Source: Actinomycetota bacterium (GTDB taxonomy: Bacteria; Actinomycetota; Actinomycetes; S36-B12; UBA5976). Taken from it: a DNA stretch of 62,543 nucleotides. Location of the stretch: assembly GCA_947491175.1 (NCBI GenBank), contig CANLIF010000001.1:1-62543 (forward strand). The letters are read 5' to 3'. Shown here in pieces: positions 23,995 to 32,186 of the stretch. Under the pieces are notes generated by a model, which did no database searches, had not been told where the DNA came from, and saw only the letters and a program-made list of their open reading frames with translations. The position numbers and the translations under genes were made by a program. Position 1 is the first letter of the stretch. The number at the start of each line of letters is the position of its first letter.

Positions 23995-25284
23995 ATGGGG
24001 ACTCTTTGGCAGACGATGGCAATCGTCTTGCTGTTCACCGTAGTTGGTGGCGTATTTGCTGCAGCTGAAACGGCCTTAATCACACTTCGAGATAGTCAAG
24101 TTAAGAAACTAGCCGCCAGTGGCCGTCGTGGCCGTCGTCTTGAAAAGTTGATGCGCAACCCAAATCGATTCCTCGGCGCAGTTCAAGTTGGCGTGACATT
24201 GGCTGGATTTTTATCAGCTGGTTACGGTGCTTCCCGCATAGTTCCAACATTCGCTCCCCAGCTAGTCACTTGGGGATTAAGTAAAGGTGTCGCCGAAACC
24301 ATTGCATTCATATTGGCAACACTGCTGATCGCCTATCTGTCACTTGTGATTGGCGAACTAACTCCAAAACGGTTAGCGATTCAGCATGCAGAACGGTACG
24401 CGCTTTTACTGGTAACCCCCGTTGACTTAATGGCCAAAATAACTTCACCGTTTATTTGGTTACTTTCGCATTCGTCAGATGCCTTGTTGCGGATACTAGG
24501 CGGTGACCCGCGAGCTGGTAAAGAGCAGATTTCGGGCGAAGAACTTCGCGGCATGGTTGCTATGCATGAGGATTTGACGCATGCCGAACGAGAACTCATT
24601 GATGATGTATTCGAAGCTGGTGATCGTGAGATTCGCGAGATTATGATTCCGCGAACTGAGGTCGCATTTCTTGACTCCGACCTACCGGTATACAAGGCAG
24701 TGAAGATTGTTGCCGATAAGCCGCACTCGCGTTACCCAGTGTCAGATGATTCTGAAGATGATGTTTTGGGATTCGTTCATGTTCGCGACCTGCTGGATCC
24801 AGAGATCCGCGAGCGCTCGATTCGTGTTGGTGACTTAGTGCGAGATGTTGCCAGGTTGCCAGGAACCAAACGAGTCATTCCGGCGCTTACTGATATGCGC
24901 GCAACTAATGCGCACATGGCCATTGTGGTTGATGAATATGGTGGCACCGCAGGAATCATCACAATGGAAGACTTGGTCGAAGAGCTTATTGGTGACATTC
25001 GAGATGAATATGACACTGATGCATCAGAGGGTGTAATCCCGCCAGGTAAAGACGTAGTTGTTGACGGTCTACTAAATCTTGATGACTTCTCTGAGGAAAC
25101 TCTTATGGAATTGCCAGAAGGACCATACGACACAGCGGCTGGATTTATGGCTGCCCAGCTTGGGCGGATTCCAATGGTGGGCGATGAGATTGTGATTGAT
25201 GCTGGATCTTTGACGGTATTGGAAATGGATGGCCGAAGGGTGTCCCGGATCCGAGTCGTTCGCTCTGCCACAATAGGGGAATGA
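23995..25284 (+). CDS. CNNM/CorC family membrane protein (hemolysin family)
   Basis: A 429-residue protein with an N-terminal DUF21 transmembrane domain (four hydrophobic helices, residues about 5-150, including the conserved AAETALITL), a CBS pair (about 200-330; IMIPRTEVAFLD, MAIVVDEYGGTAGIITMEDLVEELIGDI) and a C-terminal CorC_HlyC domain. The family is linked to magnesium or cobalt export and membrane protection; a hemolysin role is not implied. It overlaps trpS by four bases (ATGA). Confidence 0.9.
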   Translation: MGTLWQTMAIVLLFTVVGGVFAAAETALITLRDSQVKKLAASGRRGRRLEKLMRNPNRFLGAVQVGVTLAGFLSAGYGASRIVPTFAPQLVTWGLSKGVAETIAFILATLLIAYLSLVIGELTPKRLAIQHAERYALLLVTPVDLMAKITSPFIWLLSHSSDALLRILGGDPRAGKEQISGEELRGMVAMHEDLTHAERELIDDVFEAGDREIREIMIPRTEVAFLDSDLPVYKAVKIVADKPHSRYPVSDDSEDDVLGFVHVRDLLDPEIRERSIRVGDLVRDVARLPGTKRVIPALTDMRATNAHMAIVVDEYGGTAGIITMEDLVEELIGDIRDEYDTDASEGVIPPGKDVVVDGLLNLDDFSEETLMELPEGPYDTAAGFMAAQLGRIPMVGDEIVIDAGSLTVLEMDGRRVSRIRVVRSATIGE

Positions 25285-26273
25285 CACTACGCGTTTTATC
25301 GGGCATTCAGCCAACTTCGGATAGTTTCCATGTTGGTAACCACCTAGGCGCGTTACAAAATTGGGTTGCAATGCAAGAAACCCATGAATGTGTTTACTTC
25401 ATTGCCGACATGCATGCAATTACCGTTGAGCAAGATCCAACAACTCTGCGCAATCGAACTCTGCTGTCATACGCGCAGTTACTTGCGCTAGGAATCGATC
25501 CAAATAAATCGACTCTGATTGTGCAAAGCCATGTGCCCGAACATGCCCAGTTGATGTGGGTTATGTCTTCAATCACTGGCTTAGGCGAAGCAAATCGCAT
25601 GACTCAGTTCAAAGACAAGTCTGCAAAAGGTGGCGCTGCAACCGCCAGCGTTGGTTTACTGACGTATCCAATTCTGCAGGCTGCTGATATTTTGCTTTAT
25701 CAAGCAAACGCGGTTCCTGTCGGTGAAGACCAGCGCCAGCACTTAGAACTGACTCGCGACTTGGCAATTCGATTCAACGGTCGCTTTGGTGACACATTCA
25801 CAGTTCCCGAAGCACATATTGTTAAAGGCACTGCAAAGATTCAGGACTTACAAGATCCAACTGCAAAGATGAGCAAGTCCTCACCATCAGGCTGTATCAA
25901 TTTGTTGGATCCTTTGAAAACCACCGAAAAGAAAATCAAGTCAGCGGTTACGGATTCAGATTCAGTAGTTGCATTTGATCTAGCGAAAAAAGCAGGTGTA
26001 TCAAACTTGCTAACAATCATGTCGGCCTACACGGGTACTTCGGTTACTGACTTAGTAACAAGTTTTGAAGGTCGGATGTATGGCGACTTAAAGAAAGAAA
26101 CCGCAGCAGCAGTATTAAGTTTTGTCGAGCCTTACCAAGCTAAGGTTGATTCCTACATGACTGACCCCAGTGAATTAGAAAATCTAATGCGAAAGAGTGC
26201 GGTACGCGCTCGCGAGATTGCGGCAAAGACTCTCTCAGACGTATACGACAAACTCGGATTCGTCCGTCCATGA
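25281..26273 (+). CDS. trpS: Tryptophanyl-tRNA synthetase
   Basis: Class I aminoacyl-tRNA synthetase of 330 residues. The SGIQPTSDSFHVGNHLGAL start holds the HIGH-like motif (HVGN) and the KMSKS loop is exact (AKMSKSSPSG). GEDQRQHLELTRDLA is typical. Length is normal for the bacterial enzyme. It is translationally coupled to the preceding CNNM gene. Confidence 0.98.
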   Translation: MTLRVLSGIQPTSDSFHVGNHLGALQNWVAMQETHECVYFIADMHAITVEQDPTTLRNRTLLSYAQLLALGIDPNKSTLIVQSHVPEHAQLMWVMSSITGLGEANRMTQFKDKSAKGGAATASVGLLTYPILQAADILLYQANAVPVGEDQRQHLELTRDLAIRFNGRFGDTFTVPEAHIVKGTAKIQDLQDPTAKMSKSSPSGCINLLDPLKTTEKKIKSAVTDSDSVVAFDLAKKAGVSNLLTIMSAYTGTSVTDLVTSFEGRMYGDLKKETAAAVLSFVEPYQAKVDSYMTDPSELENLMRKSAVRAREIAAKTLSDVYDKLGFVRP

Positions 26274-26286
26274 TCGTGAGCAACGT

Positions 26287-26940
26287 ATGAGTTGGGACGT
26301 CGTACTTTTCGATCTTGATGGCACACTAACTGACAGTGGACTTGGTGTTGCTAACGGAGTTTTGTACGCTTTGGAAAAAATGGGATTCCCAAAGCCAAGT
26401 GATGATGAACTCAAAAAATATCTTGGCCCGCCACTTTGGACTTCGTTTAGCGACTATGCCGGAATGCCGGAATCGGATACTCCTGAAGCGGTACGCCTCT
26501 ATCGTGAGTACTACAACGAAACTGGTGCTTACGAAAATTCCGTTTATCCTGGAATCCCAGAATTGCTAGCCAGACTGGTATCAGACGGCAAGCGCTTGGC
26601 TGTGGCTACTTCGAAAGTTGATTATGCAGCAGTTAATATTTTGCAGCACTTCAACATGGATCACTTCTTTGATGTGATTGCAGGGTCCGATGAAACTGGC
26701 GAACTGCGAGGCACCAAGTCACTGGTAATTGGACATGCCCTGGCCGAGTTGCGAGTAGGCGATGTAACGTCCGTTGTGATGATCGGAGATCGGGAGCACG
26801 ACATCCTGGGAGCAAAAGAACATGGAATTCCTGGGATTGGCGTGCTCTTCGGCTACGGAGATCGGGCTGAACTCGAGTCCGCAGGTGCTGTGGAAATCGT
26901 CAGCGAAGTTTCAGATTTAGCAACGGCCCTCTTGCGGTAA
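26287..26940 (+). CDS. HAD hydrolase, phosphoglycolate phosphatase-like
   Basis: 217 residues with the FDLDGTLTDSG nucleophile motif at the N-terminus, an alpha-helical cap, VATSKVDYA (motif II), GTKS (Lys), and MIGDREHDILGAKEHG (motif IV). This pattern fits Gph/PpaX-like phosphatases; the natural substrate is not decidable. ATG 26287 is chosen because it starts right before the HAD core; earlier in-frame codons lie within trpS. Confidence 0.85.
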   Translation: MSWDVVLFDLDGTLTDSGLGVANGVLYALEKMGFPKPSDDELKKYLGPPLWTSFSDYAGMPESDTPEAVRLYREYYNETGAYENSVYPGIPELLARLVSDGKRLAVATSKVDYAAVNILQHFNMDHFFDVIAGSDETGELRGTKSLVIGHALAELRVGDVTSVVMIGDREHDILGAKEHGIPGIGVLFGYGDRAELESAGAVEIVSEVSDLATALLR

Positions 26941-26970
26941 AACTAGGTCCAAGTCCTAACTCGGTAGTCA

Positions 26971-26986
26971 TGTGCGACATATCACA
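26971..26986. promoter_or_regulatory. CRP/GlxR-type box upstream of the sdh operon
   Basis: TGTGC-GACATA-TCACA matches the consensus TGTGA-N6-TCACA at nine of ten arm positions. Its centre is about 64 bases upstream of the predicted transcription start at 27043, close to the usual class I activator position. CRP-type control of sdh is known in Actinobacteria such as Corynebacterium. Confidence 0.6.
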
Positions 26987-27029
26987 ATCGATTTACCTAT
27001 GCTCTCCTGCAGGCTTGAGCCACAGACCA

Positions 27030-27035
27030 TAAACT
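27030..27035 (+). promoter_or_regulatory. -10 hexamer of the sdh operon (leaderless start)
   Basis: TAAACT, seven bases, ATG 27043. No good -35 is visible, which fits activator dependence. Confidence 0.5.
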
Positions 27036-27042
27036 TCTGGCT

Positions 27043-27846
27043 ATGGCTGTTAAATCAATGGAAAATGGTGTCTCGGCGCCAGGTCGAGCAAAAATCGGAT
27101 TTAGACATTTACGGACTGACAAATGGTGGGTAGAGCCACTGATTTCAGTCGTTGTTCTTTTGGCGTTCATTGTTTACTCAACATGGCGAGCATTTGAAAA
27201 TGATTTTTATTACGTTGACCATCTAGTTTCCCCGTTTTACTCACCGTGTCTTGCGACTTCTTGCCCACCTGAAGCGGCCATGTTTGGTACCCCATTTGGT
27301 GATTGGTATTCAATTTCGCCAGCGCTGTTAATTTTGGTTTTCCCACTTGGCTTTCGCTTAACTTGCTACTACTATCGCAAGACTTACTACCGTGCGTTTT
27401 GGATGTCACCACCTGCTTGTTCCGTAGCTGAACCACACAAGACATACACAGGTGAAACTCGTCAGCCATTGCTACTTCAGAATTCACATCGTTATTTCTT
27501 CTTTGCCGGACTTATTTTCAACGTGATCTTGACTTACGATGCGATTTTGGCATTCAAGGGTAAAGAGGGTGGCTTTGGTATGAGCGTTGGAACTGTCGTA
27601 CTACTTGCTAACGCGATTTTCCTTTGGATGTATTCACTTTCTTGCCATTCCTGCCGTCACGCAATTGGTGGTCGCTTGAAGCATTTCAGTAAGCATCCGT
27701 ACCGTTACAAGGCATGGACATTTGTTTCAACTCTTAATCCACATCATCCAAAGTTTGCCTGGGTTTCGCTGATTGGCGTTGCTCTGTGTGACTTGTATGT
27801 CCGCAGTGTCGCAACAGGCCAAATCACAAACATCTACTTCTTCTAA
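27043..27846 (+). CDS. sdhC: Succinate dehydrogenase membrane anchor (Sdh1-like single subunit)
   Basis: A 267-residue protein with about five hydrophobic helices (ISVVVLLAFIVYSTW, ISPALLILVFPLGFRL, YFFFAGLIFNVILTY, VGTVVLLANAIFLWMYSL, WVSLIGVALCDLYV). It matches the long single anchor of actinobacterial Sdh1 complexes, not the SdhC/SdhD pair. His residues in CHSCRH and the HHPKF stretch are candidate haem ligands. It is followed by sdhA and sdhB, so it should hold the flavoprotein and iron-sulphur subunits on the membrane and pass electrons to quinone. The name sdhC is by position. Confidence 0.85.
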   Translation: MAVKSMENGVSAPGRAKIGFRHLRTDKWWVEPLISVVVLLAFIVYSTWRAFENDFYYVDHLVSPFYSPCLATSCPPEAAMFGTPFGDWYSISPALLILVFPLGFRLTCYYYRKTYYRAFWMSPPACSVAEPHKTYTGETRQPLLLQNSHRYFFFAGLIFNVILTYDAILAFKGKEGGFGMSVGTVVLLANAIFLWMYSLSCHSCRHAIGGRLKHFSKHPYRYKAWTFVSTLNPHHPKFAWVSLIGVALCDLYVRSVATGQITNIYFF

Positions 27847-27862
27847 GGGGACTTGAACACTC

Positions 27863-29755
27863 ATGGCTGAACTTGAGCGTCACGAATACGACGTTGTAAT
27901 AATCGGTGCTGGTGGCGCTGGTCTGCGCGCTGCAATCGAAGCACGGGCAAGTGGCTTGCGTACTGCAATCATCTGTAAGTCTTTGTTTGGTAAGGCACAT
28001 ACTGTGATGGCTGAAGGCGGCATTGCTGCCAGCATGGGCAACGTCAATAGCAAAGACAATTGGATGGTTCACTTCCGTGACACTATGCGCGGTGGCAAGT
28101 TCCAGAACAACTGGCGCATGGCAGAACTTCACGCCAAGGAATCCCCAGATCGGGTTTGGGAACTTGAAACTTATGGCGCCCTTTTTGACCGCACTCCAGA
28201 AGGCAAAATTAGCCAACGAAACTTCGGTGGACACGAGTATCCACGTCTAGCTCACGTAGGTGACCGCACTGGCTTGGAATTAATTCGAACCATGCAACAA
28301 AAAATCGTTTCGTTACAGCAAGAAGACTTTGCTGAAACTGGCGATTACGAATCAAAGATCAAAGTTTTTGCCGAACTAACCATCACTGAAATTCTTAAAA
28401 CCGATGGCAAAGTTTCTGGCGCACTTGGCTACTGGCGTGAATCCGGCGATTTTGTGGTATTCGAAGCACCAGCGGTTGTGCTCGCAACTGGTGGTATCGG
28501 CAAATCATTCAAGGTAACTTCTAATTCCTGGGAAGGTACTGGCGACGGTCACGCATTAGCCCTTAAGGCTGGCGGAAACCTGATGCACATGGAGTTCATC
28601 CAGTTCCACCCAACCGGCATGGTTTGGCCACTAAGCGTTAAAGGCATCTTGGTTACTGAATCTGTGCGTGGCGATGGTGGTGTGCTTCGTAACTCAGATG
28701 GTCGACGCTTTATGTTCGATTACATTCCTCCGGTGTTCGTAAAGCAATACGCAGACACCGAAGAGGAAGCTGATCGTTGGTATGCCGATCAAGAAAATAA
28801 CCGTCGTCCTCCTGAATTGCTGCCCCGTGATGAAGTTGCGCGCGCAATTAACACTGAAGTCAAAGCCGGCAGAGGTTCTCCGCACGGCGGTGTATTCCTT
28901 GATGTTTCAACACGTCTAGCTCCTGAGGTTATCAAAGCCCGCCTGCCATCTATGTGGCACCAGTTCAAGGAACTTGCTGACGTAGACATCACCAAGCAGG
29001 CGATGGAAGTTGGACCAACTTGCCACTACGTAATGGGTGGCGTTCAGGTAGATCCAGACAGTGGCGCTGCAACTGGCGTACCTGGCCTATTTGCTGCGGG
29101 CGAAGTTGCTGGTGGCATGCATGGCTCAAACCGTCTGGGTGGAAACTCACTTTCTGACCTTTTGGTGTTTGGTCGCCGCGCAGGAGTTGGCGCAAGCGAG
29201 TACGTTAACGCTCTTGCTGCCAAGCCAAAGCTAGAACAATCCGAAATCGATCGTGCCTTAGCTGCTGCACTGGCTCCATTCAAGGGAGACAGCAAGGAAA
29301 ATGCTTACGCAGTTCATTACGAACTTCAACAGATGATGAATGACTTAGTAGGAATCATCCGGGTAGACGCGGAAATGCGCGAAGCAATCGAAAAGCTGGA
29401 AGCCATGAAAGAGCGCGCAAAGCATGTGAGCGTCATTGGTGACACCAAGTTCAATCCAGGTTGGCACATCGCCCTTGACTTGATGAACATGCTTCTAGTC
29501 AGTGAAGCGGTCGCAAAGTCAGCTATGGAACGTGAAGAATCACGCGGTGGCCACACCCGCGATGACTTCCCAACTATGGATCCAACTTGGCGTGTAATCC
29601 ACGTAATCACGTCATGGGATGGCTCAAAAGTAAATACTGAGCGCCAGTCACTTCCACCGATGCCAAAAGAATTGGCTGAACTCTTTGACGTTGAAGAATT
29701 AAAGAAGTACCTGCTGCCAGAAGAACTCGTGCAGCTTGGAATGGGAGGCAACTAA
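27863..29755 (+). CDS. sdhA: Succinate dehydrogenase flavoprotein subunit
   Basis: The catalytic FAD subunit, 630 residues, oxidising succinate to fumarate. Seen: the DVVIIGAGGAGLRAAIEA FAD fold, KAHTVMAEGGIAA with the covalent-FAD His region, HMEFIQFHPTGM, and the substrate-binding HYVMGGVQVD and LGGNSLSDLLVFG. An AGGGG run precedes the ATG. Its stop overlaps the ATG of sdhB by one base, so they are coupled. Confidence 0.97.
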   Translation: MAELERHEYDVVIIGAGGAGLRAAIEARASGLRTAIICKSLFGKAHTVMAEGGIAASMGNVNSKDNWMVHFRDTMRGGKFQNNWRMAELHAKESPDRVWELETYGALFDRTPEGKISQRNFGGHEYPRLAHVGDRTGLELIRTMQQKIVSLQQEDFAETGDYESKIKVFAELTITEILKTDGKVSGALGYWRESGDFVVFEAPAVVLATGGIGKSFKVTSNSWEGTGDGHALALKAGGNLMHMEFIQFHPTGMVWPLSVKGILVTESVRGDGGVLRNSDGRRFMFDYIPPVFVKQYADTEEEADRWYADQENNRRPPELLPRDEVARAINTEVKAGRGSPHGGVFLDVSTRLAPEVIKARLPSMWHQFKELADVDITKQAMEVGPTCHYVMGGVQVDPDSGAATGVPGLFAAGEVAGGMHGSNRLGGNSLSDLLVFGRRAGVGASEYVNALAAKPKLEQSEIDRALAAALAPFKGDSKENAYAVHYELQQMMNDLVGIIRVDAEMREAIEKLEAMKERAKHVSVIGDTKFNPGWHIALDLMNMLLVSEAVAKSAMEREESRGGHTRDDFPTMDPTWRVIHVITSWDGSKVNTERQSLPPMPKELAELFDVEELKKYLLPEELVQLGMGGN

Positions 29756-30510
29756 TGGGTCACGTAGCATCAATGCGAATTTGGCGCGGTAACAGCGAAG
29801 CCGGTGAACTTGAAGAACACAAAGTTGAAGTTAGTGAAGGCGAAGTTGTACTTGACGTAATTCATCGTCTTCAGGCAACCGAAGCTCCAGATCTAGCCGT
29901 GCGCTGGAATTGCAAAGCTGGCAAGTGTGGATCTTGCAGCGTTGAAATCAACGGTAAACCAAGTCTGATGTGCATGACTCGCATGAATACTTTTGCCGAA
30001 GATGAACAGGTAACGGTAACGCCTCTACGTGCTTTCCCAGTTATCAAGGATCTGGTTGCAGACGTATCTTTCAACTATAAGAAAGCTCGTGAGATTCCTG
30101 CATTTAAGGGACCAGATAACTTAAAGCCAGGCGAATACCGTATGGAACAAATTGATGTGCAGCGTAGCCAAGAGTTCCGCAAGTGCATCGAGTGCTTCTT
30201 GTGCCAAGACACTTGCCACGTTATCCGTGACCATGAAGAAAACAAGGAGTCCTTTGCTGGACCTCGGTTCTTCATTCGTCTTGCCGAACTAGAAATGCAT
30301 CCACTGGATCAACGTGATCGTAAGCGCGAAGCTCAAGAAGAACACGGTCTCGGTATGTGTAACATCACCAAGTGCTGTACTGCAGTGTGTCCAGAACACA
30401 TCAAGATCACTGACAATGCAATCATTCCTATGAAGGAACGCGTTGTTGATGAGAAATATGATCCGCTGGTATGGCTAGGACGCACAATCGGACTCCGTAA
30501 AGCGGACTAA
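29755..30510 (+). CDS. sdhB: Succinate dehydrogenase iron-sulphur subunit
   Basis: 251 residues with three cluster motifs. CKAGKCGSCS with a later Cys (SLMC) binds [2Fe-2S], CIECFLCQDTC starts the [4Fe-4S] site, and CNITKCCTAVCPEHI completes the [3Fe-4S]/[4Fe-4S] ligands. It carries electrons from SdhA to the anchor. It overlaps sdhA (TAATG) and lies 9 bases before the mutase large subunit. Confidence 0.96.
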   Translation: MGHVASMRIWRGNSEAGELEEHKVEVSEGEVVLDVIHRLQATEAPDLAVRWNCKAGKCGSCSVEINGKPSLMCMTRMNTFAEDEQVTVTPLRAFPVIKDLVADVSFNYKKAREIPAFKGPDNLKPGEYRMEQIDVQRSQEFRKCIECFLCQDTCHVIRDHEENKESFAGPRFFIRLAELEMHPLDQRDRKREAQEEHGLGMCNITKCCTAVCPEHIKITDNAIIPMKERVVDEKYDPLVWLGRTIGLRKAD

Positions 30511-30519
30511 CCTCTACTT

Positions 30520-32097
30520 ATGGGGATTACACAGTCAGGGCTACCAATTGATTCGGTATATGGGCCGCAATCACGTGATGGCTGGGATCCAGCGGTTGAA
30601 TTAGGTGAACCTGGAAAGTTTCCGTTCACTCGTGGTGTCTATCCAAGTATGTACACCGGGCGGCCTTGGACCATGCGGCAATATGCGGGGTTCGGCACGG
30701 CAGCAGAATCCAATGAGCGGTACCACCAACTGCTTGCAGCCGGAACAACTGGACTTAGTGTTGCTTTCGACTTACCTACCCAAATGGGTTATGACTCTGA
30801 TCATCAATTAGCACAAGGCGAAGTTGGCAAGGTTGGTGTTGCGATCGACACCGTCGAAGACATGAAAATTTTATTTGATCGGATTCCACTGGATCAGGTA
30901 TCAACATCAATGACGATCAATTCGCCAGCCTCAACACTTTTGCTGATGTACCAGTTGGTAGCCGAAGGCGAAGGCATTGCCGGAGCTGCACTTAATGGAA
31001 CAATCCAGAATGACGTCCTTAAGGAATATATTTCACGCGGGACTTACATTTATCCGCCAGCAGCCTCGTTACGGTTAACCACTGACATTTTTGAATACTG
31101 CGCAAAAGAAATTCCACGTTGGAATACCATTTCAATTTCGGGATATCACATGGGTGAAGCTGGTGCTACGCCTGCGCAAGAAATTGCATTCACACTCTCT
31201 AATGGCATTGAGTATGTCCGAGCTGCAATTGGCGCTGGCATGAACGTCGATGATTTTGCACCACGCTTGGCATTCTTCTTTGTTTCACGAACTACGATTC
31301 TGGAAGAAATCGCCAAATTCCGAGCAGCCCGTCGAATTTGGGCTCGAATCATGAAAGATGAATTCAAGGCAACAAATCCAAAGAGCCAAATGCTTAGATT
31401 CCATACTCAAACTGCAGGTGTGCAGTTAACTGCTCAGCAACCTGAAGTGAATCTGGTTCGAGTGGCAATTCAAGGTTTGGCTGCAGTTTTTGGTGGCACC
31501 CAGTCACTCCATACCAATTCTTTTGACGAAGCAATTGCTTTACCAACTGAAAAAGCTGCCAGACTTGCACTTCGCACGCAACAGGTCCTGGCGTATGAGA
31601 CTGACGTGACCGCAACTGTGGATCCATTCGCTGGCTCTTACGTTATTGAAGCAATGACAGATGAACTTGAAGCCGAAATTTTGCAATTAATGGGCAAGGT
31701 TGAAGATTTTGGTGGCGCTGCTAAGGCAATTGAAGTGGGGTTCCAAAAGAATGAAATCGAAACCAGCGCTTACGATTACGCCCTGCAAATTGATAAGGGT
31801 GAGCGAACCGTGGTTGGTGTTAACAAATTTGCAATTGATGTTGAAGAAAAGTACGAACCACTTCGAGTAGATCCAGCAATTGGGGAGCAGCAAGTTGCTC
31901 GCCTGCAGGCGATTCGAGATTCCCGAAACAATGCCGATGTGACTCGCGCACTTGATTCTTTAAAGCTGGCGGCTGAATCTTCCGAAAACGTAATGTATCC
32001 AATGAAAGAAGCCCTGGCAGCTAAGGCTAGTGGCGGCGAAGTTGCAGATGCGTTGCGCGAAGTTTGGGGCCGTTACAACCCACCAGATGTTTTTTAG
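30520..32097 (+). CDS. Acyl-CoA mutase large subunit, methylmalonyl-CoA mutase type
   Basis: The TIM-barrel catalytic chain (525 residues) of a cobalamin-dependent mutase without its own B12 domain. The substrate-channel segment has YPSMYTGRPWTMRQYAGF with the Tyr, and QNDVLKEYISRGTYIYPP has the Arg; both residues are typical of methylmalonyl-CoA mutase, whereas isobutyryl-CoA mutase differs at these places. RFHTQTAGVQLTAQQP and FGGTQSLHTNSFDEA are family signatures. The B12 partner is probably the protein at 12842-13246. It is the last gene of the sdh operon (9-base gap), so its product, succinyl-CoA, feeds the neighbouring enzymes via SucCD. Short form as in archaeal split mutases. Confidence 0.9.
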   Translation: MGITQSGLPIDSVYGPQSRDGWDPAVELGEPGKFPFTRGVYPSMYTGRPWTMRQYAGFGTAAESNERYHQLLAAGTTGLSVAFDLPTQMGYDSDHQLAQGEVGKVGVAIDTVEDMKILFDRIPLDQVSTSMTINSPASTLLLMYQLVAEGEGIAGAALNGTIQNDVLKEYISRGTYIYPPAASLRLTTDIFEYCAKEIPRWNTISISGYHMGEAGATPAQEIAFTLSNGIEYVRAAIGAGMNVDDFAPRLAFFFVSRTTILEEIAKFRAARRIWARIMKDEFKATNPKSQMLRFHTQTAGVQLTAQQPEVNLVRVAIQGLAAVFGGTQSLHTNSFDEAIALPTEKAARLALRTQQVLAYETDVTATVDPFAGSYVIEAMTDELEAEILQLMGKVEDFGGAAKAIEVGFQKNEIETSAYDYALQIDKGERTVVGVNKFAIDVEEKYEPLRVDPAIGEQQVARLQAIRDSRNNADVTRALDSLKLAAESSENVMYPMKEALAAKASGGEVADALREVWGRYNPPDVF

Positions 32098-32186
32098 TTT
32101 GTAGCCACTAACATAGGGGTGGTCGTGAAAACCCTGCTGGCTAATGTGAGATCGGCGGTTCATAGACCTAGTCATTGGCGGTTTCA

